The notes beneath the pieces are model-generated. The model made no database searches. It worked only from the letters and a program-made list of their open reading frames with translations, and was not told the DNA's origin. A stretch of 64,000 nt of DNA, taken from assembly GCA_021806165.1 (NCBI GenBank), contig JAJZXY010000011.1:1-64000 (forward strand), written 5' to 3'. The position numbers and the translations under genes are program-made. Within the stretch, counting starts at the first letter, position 1, and the number at the start of each line of letters is the position of its first letter. This document shows, in pieces, positions 1 through 10,110 of this stretch. This DNA is from Thermoplasmata archaeon. GTDB taxonomy: Archaea; Thermoplasmatota; Thermoplasmata; Sysuiplasmatales; Sysuiplasmataceae.

Positions 1-2
1 TG

Positions 3-89
3 ACCGCCGTCATTCAGGGGGTTGGATACAGGCGGCAGACATCGAAACTGGGATTCTATGAGGGCAAGCTGGGGGAACAACAAGGGTAA
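3..89 (+). pseudogene. C-terminal coding fragment (…TAVIQGVGYRRQTSKLGFYEGKLGEQQG*), origin unknown, truncated by window edge
   Basis: Open frame from window start to TAA at 87-89; adjacent to IS debris. Confidence 0.25.
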
Positions 90-133
90 CGGGGCTATTT
101 CATTTTCGAGGCGCCAGAAGCGCCTGGGTAACT

Positions 134-677
134 GGTCAGTCTGTTGAAAATGACCGCAGTTGATTAGGTTCCATATGTATGTTTGACCTCAAACGTTTTC
201 GAGTGAATGTGCATACACCCTCTCAGATGCACTCGAAGTACAGTGAAGTGTTCTCCGGCAGGATTGAGTTCCTTCTGTCCCCTGACGACAGATATCAGCC
301 TATGTCCCAGAAAGCACGGCAGGAACTGTGGAGGAAGGTGCAGGAGATGCTCGAGCACATAAGGGAGCTCTAGAAACAGGTTGAAGAGCAGAGGGAAGAG
401 CTTGAACGGACAAGAAAGCAGTTCGACGAATACAGGAAGAGACATCCCGAGATGGTCGGTGTAAAGAACGGCAGGGCGTACATCGCATCCGTCGACAGCA
501 GGAGCGGAAACAACAGGCAGACTCGCAAGCGTCATACAGACACTGGGAAAGAGGAAGATGGATCTGTTCACGGATGGTGCAAGGCTCATAAGGCCCTCAA
601 CAGGATAGCACACCGCCATCCATAATGGCGGTCCGAATGATATTCGACCAATAACATCTGTTTTCAACGGGCTGACC
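134..677. mobile_element. Putative IS remnant bounded by imperfect terminal inverted repeats
   Basis: GGTCAGTCTGTTGAAAA (134-150) and TTTTCAACGGGCTGACC (661-677; reverse complement GGTCAGCCCGTTGAAAA) match at 15/17 positions and enclose an IS66-like transposase N-terminal fragment. Confidence 0.5.
179..625 (+). pseudogene. IS66-like transposase N-terminal fragment with in-frame amber stop
   Basis: ORF 179-373 ends at TAG (371-373), but the same frame continues KQVEEQREELERTRKQFDEYRKRHPEMVGVKNGRAY… to TAA at 623-625; coiled coil plus 'KRHP..VGVKNG' resembles IS66-type N-termini; no DDE domain follows. Confidence 0.5.
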
Positions 678-770
678 TGTTACACCAAAGCCGATTATCA
701 GTATCTCCGAAGACGGTCGTAAAGACTGTACGGAGATCGTATAGAATTAGCCGATTTTTGGCTAATTCGG

Positions 771-1901
771 GTGCACACGGACCATTTCATCGATCCTGTT
801 ATAACGTTCTTCGCCAGATCACACTGCGTGCTGAACAGGGAGAGAGTGTACAGGACACTGACGACGCTCGACGCATTCGTGGACAGGACGCTCTGTCTCG
901 TCTCCAAATCAGATACACTTTCCGGCTTCCACTATAATCGGGACTTGCTGAAATCTGCCATGGCCAACACATATCTTGAAACTGTGGGCAGCAGGGCGGA
1001 CAGCATACACATGGCGATAAAGAGTGTACCCATGCCGTATGTGTACACGGAGTACATCAGGTCCGTCGGCATATTCGGTCCGAGGACAGGGTTTGCCGAA
1101 CATGACGCCGTCCTCGCATTCGACCACACGGACGAGGACTTCTATGGCAAACTGGAAGGCACATGGATACACACGTGGACGGGGGAGCATGCGGTCACAG
1201 GCAAATTCCGTTTCCTCACATGCTCGCTGGTGAGCAGCGACATGCCGCAGCGCGTGCCTCTGCTCTCGATACCGGTGCACATAGGTTACAACATAGCGAG
1301 GGACGTGTCATTCTGTCTCGAATTCGTCAGGCCGCTTTTCAAATCTGTGAGACTCTGTCTGTTCGACAGAGGGTTTTACAGCAACGAACTCATGATTGCA
1401 CTGGATAGAATGACTGTGCCCTATCTCATATTCGTTCCTAAGAATAAGGCGGTGAAGAAGGCACTGGCGCCGATGAGGTCCGGCGACACGAGGACCGTTG
1501 AACATGAGTTCAGACTCAACAGGGACAGGACGGTGATACGCAGCAGCACAACATACGCACTTCTGAGACAGATATATGCAAAAAGACTGGAGATGTGTCT
1601 GGACTGGTGTTTCGCAACCAATCAGCAGGAGATAGATCTCGACGGCATAATTCAGACATACCGCGGAAGATGGAACATCGAAACGGGTTTCAGAGTCCAG
1701 GACGAGGCGACAATCAAGTCGAAGTCAAAGGACGTCAGGATACGCTTCTTTCTCTTCGCATATGAGCAGATGCTGCAGCTCATATGGTCTGTCTTCTACA
1801 AAGAGGAGGTGACATTCAAAGGATTCCTGATAGAACTCAGCGACACATGCAGCGAGAGACTGAATCGGGCAGAGGAGAGGGCATCGAGGCACACGTCCTG
1901 A
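771..1901 (+). CDS. DDE transposase, ISH3/IS4-like
   Basis: 376 aa, GTG start; 'LCLFDRGFYSNELM' and 'YRGRWNIETGFRVQDEATIKSKSKDVRIRFFLFAYEQMLQLIW' are typical of archaeal ISH3-like transposases. Confidence 0.75.
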   Translation: MHTDHFIDPVITFFARSHCVLNRERVYRTLTTLDAFVDRTLCLVSKSDTLSGFHYNRDLLKSAMANTYLETVGSRADSIHMAIKSVPMPYVYTEYIRSVGIFGPRTGFAEHDAVLAFDHTDEDFYGKLEGTWIHTWTGEHAVTGKFRFLTCSLVSSDMPQRVPLLSIPVHIGYNIARDVSFCLEFVRPLFKSVRLCLFDRGFYSNELMIALDRMTVPYLIFVPKNKAVKKALAPMRSGDTRTVEHEFRLNRDRTVIRSSTTYALLRQIYAKRLEMCLDWCFATNQQEIDLDGIIQTYRGRWNIETGFRVQDEATIKSKSKDVRIRFFLFAYEQMLQLIWSVFYKEEVTFKGFLIELSDTCSERLNRAEERASRHTS

Positions 1902-1963
1902 GCACATGGCGCTCAAAAGACGGAAACGCTCAGGCACACAGATTCTGAAGCGGGTGCCTGCTG

Positions 1964-1991
1964 TACCGCTCCTTAGTGCAAATGAGCGGTA
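1964..1991. repeat. Inverted repeat/hairpin TACCGCTC-N12-GAGCGGTA downstream of transposase
   Basis: Perfect 8-bp arms 1964-1971 and 1984-1991. Confidence 0.5.
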
Positions 1992-2044
1992 TAAGGCAGA
2001 TCATCTACAGAAAATTTGCTTCGGATATACTGATTATTGCGAAT

Positions 2045-2056
2045 TTCTTAAATATT
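2045..2056 (+). promoter_or_regulatory. TATA box of leaderless thermopsin transcript
   Basis: TTCTTAAATATTA about 25 nt upstream of ATG 2076. Confidence 0.45.
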
Positions 2057-2075
2057 ACTCGTATAATGACCTTGC

Positions 2076-5000
2076 ATGCAGGATAGGAAGTTCGTTTTAA
2101 GCATAGCGGTAGCGGTACTAATGGTTGCATCAGGCGCATCCGTCCTCGTTTTCGCAGGCGGACAGGCGCTCCCGGCGGCACAGGGTGCTGCACCGGCCTC
2201 TTTGCCCGGAAGCAGCTCTGCGCTGTCGACTGGTTCACAGCCATTGTCTCAGCCTTCACAAACGTCTTCACCAGGCAGCGGGATGCTGTCTTCTTCTTCG
2301 TCTTATACCTCTGCGACGCCTACATCCACTTACATCTCATCGGCCAAGAATTCTGGGACGCCACTGCAGTATGTCTACATACCTGCATCTCCCTCCAGGC
2401 CCAATATACAGGGTAATGTTGTCACACCCGGATACCTTCAGAGCCCTGCCCCGTTCGGAATAGGCGCATATGGCATCAGGAACGTATCAGGCACCCTGCA
2501 GCCCTACTCCTACACGACCACAGGGTTCAGCACCACGCTGAATGTTTCCTCTTTAAGCGCGTTTGATGTGAACTCATACGACCCAAGCGGCCTCACCGTC
2601 CAGCTGAACACGGTGCTCACAAATGCGTCCATCATGGGCGTCACCGGATACACATACTGGACGCAGAATGTTATGTTCTACGACAGCTTCGCACACCAGT
2701 TCGAGATGGTGGACAACATATGGAATTTCACCAGCCCGAGCGCTGAGATGCCCTCCGGGACAATCCTTTCACACACCGCGGCCCAGCAGCCCTACCCGTA
2801 TGCTTACATCGGCGTGGGACCGGTTGTCAACAACGTCAGCACACCATTCGTCGCAACCCTCAGCCTTGAGTCGGCTGTCATCCTCGGCGTGGACACAGTC
2901 TTCTTCAACTACACAATAAACTACACCAACTCGAGCACCGGCCTCAGGCAGACAATAGGCGGCGTGTTCGATGAAGTAATGTTCAACTCTGCCTCCGGCG
3001 TACTGGGCTACCAGCCCCCGATGCCAGTCTTCCGCGTTGACGGCGGAAATGTTACCCCGACAGGCTTCATCCCGTATGATGCAGAAGTGACCATAGAGGG
3101 ACCTGGCGGCGGCAGCAACATCAACATACAGACAATAAACGGCACGCTCACACTGGACTACAAGAACCCAGCAGGGCAGTATGTCAATGTTCCAAGCGCC
3201 TATGATGTTGGCTCGGAGACGGGTGAAACATCCAGCGGCATCGCAATTGCATGGAAGCCCTCCGGCGTGGCAACACTTTCATCCGGACCATCGCTGGTAT
3301 ACGGCATGTGGAATGTTTCTGCATATACTGGGACAACTGACTACACAGGAACTATATCGCCCTCCAATGCGTTCATGTTTGTAAGCCCCGGCGCATCAGT
3401 CAGCCTTTCACAGTACGGCTATGTGCCAATGACCACCACGGGAGCGTACAATTTCTCACTCCCGACAGGGACATACGCTCAGGAGGTCTTGATGAGCTAC
3501 CACAGCATTGAAAGCGGTGCTCTCGCGGCCACCGAATCGATAACGCTCGCCTCCGATTCGGCGATGGGTGTTTACACGCCACTGTATGCCATGGACAATG
3601 CCCAGGCTGCCAACCTGTCCCTCAGCGGCACAGGGGCAAGTAACAGCCACTACCTTCTCTACAATAACGAGCCTGGTTACATCAATCCGCTGTTCGGTGA
3701 ATTCAACGACTATGGATTCACAGTATTTGATGGTGTGATGATAGCCAACACCAATGCCTATATCAACCTCAACAACTCGCCTTCATTCAGCATAATGTAC
3801 ACCAATGCCCAGACCGCATTCTACCTCGCATTCTTTCATATGCCCAACGTTGACTACCTTGGCTTTGTATTCTACAACACATCCAACCTGTCTGTCTACA
3901 ACACCAATCTCGTAACTGGCGCCCAGCCAGCCGATGCATTCGCAGGCTTCTACAATGCCAACATGATGTTCTGGAACAGCACGAATGACCTGCTTGCCAA
4001 CTCAACATTCCTTCCCTCCCCGTACTTCCCGAACCAGATTTCGGCTCTCTTCTACAACCCGGCCAATGTTCTTGCAAACAACACTGTGTTCGGCAACTAC
4101 TTCCTTGGCGGCCTCGGTTTCTTTGACGTAGGCCTATGGCTCTCCAGTTCGGGCAACCTCATCTTCAACAACTACTTCGATCTCAACAACTTCATAACGC
4201 GTGGGTCGAATGCCTACACACCAACTTCGGACCTGTACACCGGGGCGTCCGTGCTTTATGCTGACACATGGAACGTAAGCAGCGCACCCGCATCCACCTT
4301 CAGCCTCACGGCTAACGGATACGTGCTCAGTGGCAACATAGTGGGCAACTCCACAATGGGCGGAAACTACTGGACCGACTACTATCCATTCTCCAGTCCC
4401 TACCCCTTCAACGAATACGGCTTTATATCGGTTGGAGGGGACGCACTTCCGATAGTAACTCCAGGACCCTACTACCCGATGCTCTTCGAACAGACCGGCC
4501 TGCCCGCAGGCCACTCCTGGAGCATCACAATGGGCGGCGTGACAAAGACATCGACCGGCTCACTCATTGAGTTCATGGCAATGGACGGGTCCTACTCTTA
4601 CAATGTATCCACATCCGGCCAGTACATGCTCTTCTCCCCCGCCAACATGGTATCAGTGCAGGGTACCAACACAGCAGGAACAGGCTTGCTCTTCCTGCCA
4701 TACTACAATGTGACCTTCACCGCTCAGGGTCTTCCATCTGGATACACATGGTATGCTGCGAACCCCTTCAGCTATGCAGTCACCTCGAACTCAACCATCA
4801 CCCTCCCAAGCGTCACGGGCACATGGTTTATGGACTGGGGCGTGACAGGCTACTACTACAACTTCCCTGAGGACTATAGCTACGCAGGCTCGTCTGCGAG
4901 TGTCACGACCGTAAACAACACGACCGTCACCGCGCAGTTCCAGCCATTGCTCAACAACCTCACAATAGTGGCATATGGCGCAACTGCATCAGACACCTAT

Positions 5001-6065
5001 ACTGTCACGCTTTCAATGTTGCTATCCAACGGCAACACTGCAAGCATGGGCAGCTTCTCAGGCACTGGCGAATATCTCAATGTGTCAGTCCCGTACGCCT
5101 ACTATCTGTTCAATTTCACATCCAGCAGCATTCTACCTGTGGATGGCCCACTCCCATACGATATCTATTTCACACCCTACTCCTACCCTGAATACGACCT
5201 CCATGTGGCTCCTTCGACAGCGCTGACAATCAATATCCCCAACCTTCCGTCGGGGGTAACATGGGTCGCCTACCTGTACTCCAACAACTACTACTGGTAC
5301 ACCCCGCAGGGACTTCCAGGCTCAGGCAACAACATGACATTCACCGTTCCAACCGGCAGCATACACGTTGATGTGCAGTTCTCCAGTGGAAACATATACG
5401 AGTATTCCAACGACCTGATAGTCATGTCACCCACGACCGTGACTGTGCCTGTTATATACACGCCCAACACCCAGACCACAGTAACATTCAGCGAGACCGG
5501 TCTTGCGTCAGGCACTTCGTGGCAGGTCACACTGAACGGCCAGACTCAGACTTCCACAACATCCACGATAACATTCACGACCACTGTCGGAACGCAGTAC
5601 TACCAGGTATATTCCAACGGCAGCACCTCGCCACAGAGTTCAGGCTCCCTGAATGTCCAGGGCCCGATGAATGTGGGCATCACATTCTACCCAAAGACCT
5701 ACTCGGTAACATTCATTGCAGCCGGACTGCCATCAGGACAGTCATGGACCGTAACATTCGACGGCTCTTCCAGCACGACGAGCAGCGTTGCGGCACAGTT
5801 CTATGCAGTCGCTGGCAGCTATGGTTTCTCTGTCGGCAACATATCCGGATACAAGCTCGTATCCAACAGCACATCGATCAGCATTAACGGCAACACAACC
5901 GTGCTTCTGCAGTTTGCCGCATCCACGACACCAGCGAAGTCCACATCAGCCCCGTCATCTCTGCTGATGAATGTTGGCTTCCTGATCATCGGGCTTATTG
6001 TCGGCGGTGCGGTAGGCTTCGTGGCACTGAGATTTGCCGGGTCGAAGAAGGGCAAGAAGGAATAA
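2076..6065 (+). CDS. Thermopsin-family (peptidase A5) secreted protease, C-terminally membrane anchored, with PEGA-like repeats
   Basis: 1329 aa; signal peptide; 'PAPFGIGAYGIRN…YTYWTQNVMFYDS…NIWNFTSPS' thermopsin signature; repeated 'VTFxxxGLPSGxSWxVTxxG' modules; C-terminal TM followed by KKGKKE. Confidence 0.85.
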   Translation: MQDRKFVLSIAVAVLMVASGASVLVFAGGQALPAAQGAAPASLPGSSSALSTGSQPLSQPSQTSSPGSGMLSSSSSYTSATPTSTYISSAKNSGTPLQYVYIPASPSRPNIQGNVVTPGYLQSPAPFGIGAYGIRNVSGTLQPYSYTTTGFSTTLNVSSLSAFDVNSYDPSGLTVQLNTVLTNASIMGVTGYTYWTQNVMFYDSFAHQFEMVDNIWNFTSPSAEMPSGTILSHTAAQQPYPYAYIGVGPVVNNVSTPFVATLSLESAVILGVDTVFFNYTINYTNSSTGLRQTIGGVFDEVMFNSASGVLGYQPPMPVFRVDGGNVTPTGFIPYDAEVTIEGPGGGSNINIQTINGTLTLDYKNPAGQYVNVPSAYDVGSETGETSSGIAIAWKPSGVATLSSGPSLVYGMWNVSAYTGTTDYTGTISPSNAFMFVSPGASVSLSQYGYVPMTTTGAYNFSLPTGTYAQEVLMSYHSIESGALAATESITLASDSAMGVYTPLYAMDNAQAANLSLSGTGASNSHYLLYNNEPGYINPLFGEFNDYGFTVFDGVMIANTNAYINLNNSPSFSIMYTNAQTAFYLAFFHMPNVDYLGFVFYNTSNLSVYNTNLVTGAQPADAFAGFYNANMMFWNSTNDLLANSTFLPSPYFPNQISALFYNPANVLANNTVFGNYFLGGLGFFDVGLWLSSSGNLIFNNYFDLNNFITRGSNAYTPTSDLYTGASVLYADTWNVSSAPASTFSLTANGYVLSGNIVGNSTMGGNYWTDYYPFSSPYPFNEYGFISVGGDALPIVTPGPYYPMLFEQTGLPAGHSWSITMGGVTKTSTGSLIEFMAMDGSYSYNVSTSGQYMLFSPANMVSVQGTNTAGTGLLFLPYYNVTFTAQGLPSGYTWYAANPFSYAVTSNSTITLPSVTGTWFMDWGVTGYYYNFPEDYSYAGSSASVTTVNNTTVTAQFQPLLNNLTIVAYGATASDTYTVTLSMLLSNGNTASMGSFSGTGEYLNVSVPYAYYLFNFTSSSILPVDGPLPYDIYFTPYSYPEYDLHVAPSTALTINIPNLPSGVTWVAYLYSNNYYWYTPQGLPGSGNNMTFTVPTGSIHVDVQFSSGNIYEYSNDLIVMSPTTVTVPVIYTPNTQTTVTFSETGLASGTSWQVTLNGQTQTSTTSTITFTTTVGTQYYQVYSNGSTSPQSSGSLNVQGPMNVGITFYPKTYSVTFIAAGLPSGQSWTVTFDGSSSTTSSVAAQFYAVAGSYGFSVGNISGYKLVSNSTSISINGNTTVLLQFAASTTPAKSTSAPSSLLMNVGFLIIGLIVGGAVGFVALRFAGSKKGKKE

Positions 6066-6138
6066 GCGAAAACCTCTTCCAACCAATTTCTTAACTTTTT
6101 ACATTTTTCAGTTTGACGAGATGCAGTGCTCTACGCCG

Positions 6139-6915
6139 TCAGGCGGACGACCCTCTCCATTCGCGCAGCCTGCCTCCCAAACCATGCGATTCGGCCCATT
6201 CATCGAAGGCAGAGGCGACAACAGTCTCTCCATTGATCCCTTCGGCAAGCGGGGAGGAGAGGAAGGCGGCAGGCTCCCCCATGACAGCCGGGTCGAGCAG
6301 CCGCCCGAAACTCTCCTCAGGTGCATCGGCGCTCATTGACCCTGAGACAACAAAGCCGCCTGGTGTAAGGAGATTTGCAGTTATGGCGGAACCCTCCAGC
6401 TCCCTTGCCATGATCATGGTCAGGGCATTGGATGCTGCCCTGGTAGGGCTTACTGGTGAAAAGCCCCTTACAGTGAGCAGATCACTGTCCATGCCCACAT
6501 TCACAATCCTTCCCCTCCCCTGCTCAATGAACAGGGGCATGAAAGACTGCGTGACTGCGAAGTAGCCAATATAGTTCACATCCATGGCCTTCCTCAGCTG
6601 CTGGTGGGTGAATGAGTAGAATGGCATCGCACCTGTTGCATAGTCAGGATTGAAGCTCTCCATCCCCATGCCCGCAGAGTTGAACAGTATGTCGACGCCT
6701 CCCCAGTGCGACTTCAGGAGGTTTACCACTTCAGTTATTGATTCATACGACTCCACATCAAGGACGACTGCAAATACGTCCAGTCCCTCGCTTCGCAGCT
6801 GCTGTTTCGCATCCTTCAGCCTCTGGCCCGCCCTGGAGGCCATGCCCACAAATGCACCCTCCCTGGCCAGCGCCCTCACTATCTCCAGGCCGATGCCGCT
6901 GCTGCCTCCAGTCAC
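6139..6915 (-). CDS. SDR-family oxidoreductase
   Basis: TGGSSGIGLEIVRALAREG Rossmann motif, NSAGMG; true start may lie slightly upstream. Confidence 0.85.
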   Translation of the reverse strand: MTGGSSGIGLEIVRALAREGAFVGMASRAGQRLKDAKQQLRSEGLDVFAVVLDVESYESITEVVNLLKSHWGGVDILFNSAGMGMESFNPDYATGAMPFYSFTHQQLRKAMDVNYIGYFAVTQSFMPLFIEQGRGRIVNVGMDSDLLTVRGFSPVSPTRAASNALTMIMARELEGSAITANLLTPGGFVVSGSMSADAPEESFGRLLDPAVMGEPAAFLSSPLAEGINGETVVASAFDEWAESHGLGGRLREWRGSSA

Positions 6916-7035
6916 AAGGGCCCTTACCTCAGAAAGCCTCCCCTTCAGGCACTCACCGCCTCAGACAGGTTGCGGAAGGGTGCTGCAACATGATTAAGCT
7001 ACGCGCTGGATTGCTGTATGGAGCTGAGGTGGGGT

Positions 7036-8040
7036 TCAGGCCTTCTTCCCCTTCCCGTCAAGCATGAACATGCTTCTGAGCTCCCTGCCGACGTTCTCGA
7101 TCTGGTCATCCTTCGCCTCATCCCTCATCTTCCTGAGGTTGGGCATCTCCCTGTAATATTCATCCATCCATTCGTTGGCAAACGAGCCGTCCCTGATGTC
7201 ACTCAGTATCTTCTTCATGCTTTCCCGGACGTGCCCGTCAATGACCCTTGAACCCCTCGTCCTGCCGCCGTATTCAGCTGTGTTGCTGACATTCTCCCAC
7301 ATGCCCTCGATGCCGTCCTTCTGGATAAGGTCCACAATCAGCTTCAGTTCATGGAGGACTTCAAAATACGCAACCTCCGGCTGGTACCCTTCTCCGACAA
7401 GGATGCCGAATGCATTTCTTATCAGCTCCGCGACACCCCCGCACAGTACGACCTGCTCCCCGAAGTTGTCAGTCTCAGTCTCCTCCCTGAACGTTGTCTT
7501 TATCACCCCCGCCCTGGTGGCGCCTATGCCCTTTGCTATGGCAAGCGCGACATCCATCGCCCTGCCTGAGAAATCCTTCTCGACCGCCACGAGCGCCGGT
7601 GTGCCGAAGCCATTGAGGTATGTGTCCCTGACCATCGCGCCAGGCCCCTTCGGAGCGACCATTATCACGTCCACCCCGTCCGGCGGCACTATCCTGCCGA
7701 AATGTATATTGAAACCGTGGCCGAATTCCAGCGTCTGTCCCGCCTTCAGCCTTCCATGTATCTCGTTCGAGTATACATCAGACTGCACCTCGTCCGGTAT
7801 CAGTATCATAATCACGTCAGCCCCGGCCACAGCCTCGGTGACGGGGACGGGACTGAAACCGTCCTTTTCAGCCTTCTTCCAGCTTTCGCCGCCTGGACGC
7901 AGCCCGACCTTCACATCCACTCCGGAATCCCTGAGATTCAGCGCCTGTGCCCTACCCTGTATTCCGTAGCCTATCACCGATACCTTCTTTCCTTTCAGGA
8001 CGCCCACGTCCGCGTCGCCATCATGCAGTGCCTTTACCAT
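7036..8040 (-). CDS. ilvC: Ketol-acid reductoisomerase
   Basis: 334 aa; KKVSVIGYGIQGRAQALNLRDSG…, MVAPKGPG, KARI knotted C-domain; follows ilvN. Confidence 0.95.
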   Translation of the reverse strand: MVKALHDGDADVGVLKGKKVSVIGYGIQGRAQALNLRDSGVDVKVGLRPGGESWKKAEKDGFSPVPVTEAVAGADVIMILIPDEVQSDVYSNEIHGRLKAGQTLEFGHGFNIHFGRIVPPDGVDVIMVAPKGPGAMVRDTYLNGFGTPALVAVEKDFSGRAMDVALAIAKGIGATRAGVIKTTFREETETDNFGEQVVLCGGVAELIRNAFGILVGEGYQPEVAYFEVLHELKLIVDLIQKDGIEGMWENVSNTAEYGGRTRGSRVIDGHVRESMKKILSDIRDGSFANEWMDEYYREMPNLRKMRDEAKDDQIENVGRELRSMFMLDGKGKKA

Positions 8041-8044
8041 TTTT

Positions 8045-8326
8045 TCACCCGAGCATTTCCTGCGGGCTTACAATCTCCCTTACCGGAACAGTTGAACGTG
8101 TCTCAGCGAAGGTGGCATCCACCGCTGTAACCCCCCCTATCTTCCTGAGGCGCGACAGCACCCTTCCGGCGTCCGCAGCATTCCCGACAGTGATGTGGAT
8201 CTGGACATGCTCCCCCTCTTTGGAGTAGATGAGCCTCTGAATCTCTATGTTCCTCCTGCTGAACTCGAATATGGCCCTCTGCAGCGTTCCGTCCTCTTCA
8301 CATGCCGAAATTATCAATTTCACCAT
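8045..8326 (-). CDS. ilvN: Acetolactate synthase small (regulatory, ACT) subunit
   Basis: 93 aa ACT-domain sequence between ilvB and ilvC. Confidence 0.8.
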   Translation of the reverse strand: MVKLIISACEEDGTLQRAIFEFSRRNIEIQRLIYSKEGEHVQIHITVGNAADAGRVLSRLRKIGGVTAVDATFAETRSTVPVREIVSPQEMLG

Positions 8327-10007
8327 TTGTTATACTCCTCCACTTGCATCTTCCATAAACGGTGCCGTCCCTCCCCGACCATGGCGGTGTCATAGGGAGG
8401 CAGTCCTCATTGATATCCACCCTCATGTCTGCGACGAAGGGAACGTCGCTGGCAAGCCCCCTCCTGATGGCCTCTTCCACCTCTCCAGGCCTTTCGACCG
8501 TTACGCCTTTTCCACCCATCGATTCGGCGAACTTTGCGAAGTCAGGAGACCTGCTGTAGTCAACCGCGAATATGTGGTTGTTGTAAAACTGCTTCTGGAA
8601 CTGCCTGACCATTCCCAGGGTGCCATTGTTGACAACTATGACGAAGACAGGAATGTCGTTCTCCACTGCCGTGGCAAATTCCGCGAATGTCATCTGGAAT
8701 CCACCATCGCCTGTAAGGCACACGACCCTGGTTCCCGGTTCAGCAATCTTCGCACCCATGGCCGCAGGCAGGCCAAAGCCCATGGTGCCAAGCCCTCCCG
8801 AAGTTATGAATCTCCTCCGTCCTCTGACCTCGAAGAAGTGGGTTGCAAACATCTGGTGCTGACCGACGTCAGTGGTCAGTATGGCATCTTCCGGGAGGAG
8901 GCGTGAAAGGTCATGTATGATCTTCTGCGGCTTGAGCGGCAATTCCATTATATTGAAGTCGCACTGGCAGTAGTTCTTCATTGCCATGACCCTCCTGGTC
9001 CATGGTGCCCTGGCGCCGGTGCTGCGCGTTGTCATGGATGCCAGCGCCCTTACGATCTCGCCGCAGTCGCCCGTCAGGCCCACGACGTTCTTTATGTTCT
9101 TCCCGACTTCCGAGCTGTCGATGTCAACATGGATTATGCCTGCCTTCGGCACGAAGTCGCTCGTCCTTCCCGTTGTCCGGTCGCTGAATCTCGTCGCTAT
9201 GGCAAGGACCACATCCGCCTCTTCCATTATGAGTGCGGAGGAACGCCTTCCATGCATGCCCACCGTGCCCATTGCGAGGGGGTGGTCCTCAGGAACAGCG
9301 CCCTTGCCCATCACAGTCGTGACGATCGGTGCCCCAAGCATTTCAGCAAGCCGGATAATGTCATCCCCGCACCTGGCCCACTTCGCCCCTCCCCCCACGA
9401 GCAGGACGGGTCTTGAAGCGCCGTTTATCATTGCCAGAGCGTTCCTCATGCTGCCTGTGATGCCCTGGCTCTCAACCCTTGCATCTGCCGTTATTGACGC
9501 CTCGCCTGTGAATTCATTTGTAACAGTGTCTGAAGGTATGTCAATTGCCACAGGCCCAAACCTCCCGGAGGTAGCAGTCCTGTACGCCTTTGCAAACACC
9601 CCCGGAATGTCCCCGGTGTCCCTGATCTTGAAATTTCTCTTGGTGACGGGTATCATCATGTCGAAGCTGTCTGACTCCTGGAAGGCATCATTTCCCATCA
9701 TCTTGGTTGAAACCTGACCGGTCATGCAGATGACAGGTGAAGAGTCGAGGTAGGCGGTGCCGAGACCGGTGATCATGTTCGTGGCCCCCGGGCCCGAAGT
9801 GCCGAGGCAGAGACCTGGCCGGCCGGTAACCCTGGCGAAACCGTCAGCCATGTGGACCGCACTTCCCTCATGTCTTGCAAGTATGTGCCTCAGTCCACCC
9901 TCCTGCAGCTCATCATATATGGGCAGGTTTGCACCGCCCGGTATGCCGAAGACAAGGGTCGAACCGTGCTCCTTCAGCGTCTCTACAAGAATCTTTGCTC
10001 CTCTCAT
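8298..10007 (-). CDS. ilvB: Acetolactate synthase large subunit (ThDP enzyme)
   Basis: MRGAKILVETLKEHGSTLVFGIPGGANLPIYDEL; GDGGFQMTFAEFATAVENDIPVFVIVVNN; ATG at 10007 preferred over the longer ORF start 10097. Confidence 0.92.
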   Translation of the reverse strand: MRGAKILVETLKEHGSTLVFGIPGGANLPIYDELQEGGLRHILARHEGSAVHMADGFARVTGRPGLCLGTSGPGATNMITGLGTAYLDSSPVICMTGQVSTKMMGNDAFQESDSFDMMIPVTKRNFKIRDTGDIPGVFAKAYRTATSGRFGPVAIDIPSDTVTNEFTGEASITADARVESQGITGSMRNALAMINGASRPVLLVGGGAKWARCGDDIIRLAEMLGAPIVTTVMGKGAVPEDHPLAMGTVGMHGRRSSALIMEEADVVLAIATRFSDRTTGRTSDFVPKAGIIHVDIDSSEVGKNIKNVVGLTGDCGEIVRALASMTTRSTGARAPWTRRVMAMKNYCQCDFNIMELPLKPQKIIHDLSRLLPEDAILTTDVGQHQMFATHFFEVRGRRRFITSGGLGTMGFGLPAAMGAKIAEPGTRVVCLTGDGGFQMTFAEFATAVENDIPVFVIVVNNGTLGMVRQFQKQFYNNHIFAVDYSRSPDFAKFAESMGGKGVTVERPGEVEEAIRRGLASDVPFVADMRVDINEDCLPMTPPWSGRDGTVYGRCKWRSITNGEIDNFGM

Positions 10008-10026
10008 CAGAATCGCCGTCTGCCTG

Positions 10027-10110
10027 TCAGTGGATGATGCTGTCCGCCGGGTCTGGCCCGGACTCAGCAGCAGAAGTTTCGCAATGACAGCAGGCACCTT
10101 CCATGTTCAT
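10027..10110 (-). other. Possible upstream ORF/leader peptide of ilvB (27 codons)
   Basis: ATG AAC ATG … CAC TGA (MNMEGACCHCETSAAESGPDPADSIIH*) between the minus-strand TATA-like GTATTTATACG and the ilvB ATG. Confidence 0.25.

Noticed and set aside
371-373. TAG read through as pyrrolysine
   Set aside because: It lies in a truncated transposase fragment with no PYLIS-like or pyl gene evidence here; pseudogene decay is simpler.
7175-7969. 264-aa plus-strand ORF antisense to ilvC
   Set aside because: Shadow frame of a clearly recognised ilvC; low-complexity Ser/Pro-rich translation with no domain.
8247-9717. 219-aa and 243-aa plus-strand ORFs antisense to ilvN/ilvB
   Set aside because: Shadow frames of ilvB/ilvN with no recognisable protein family.
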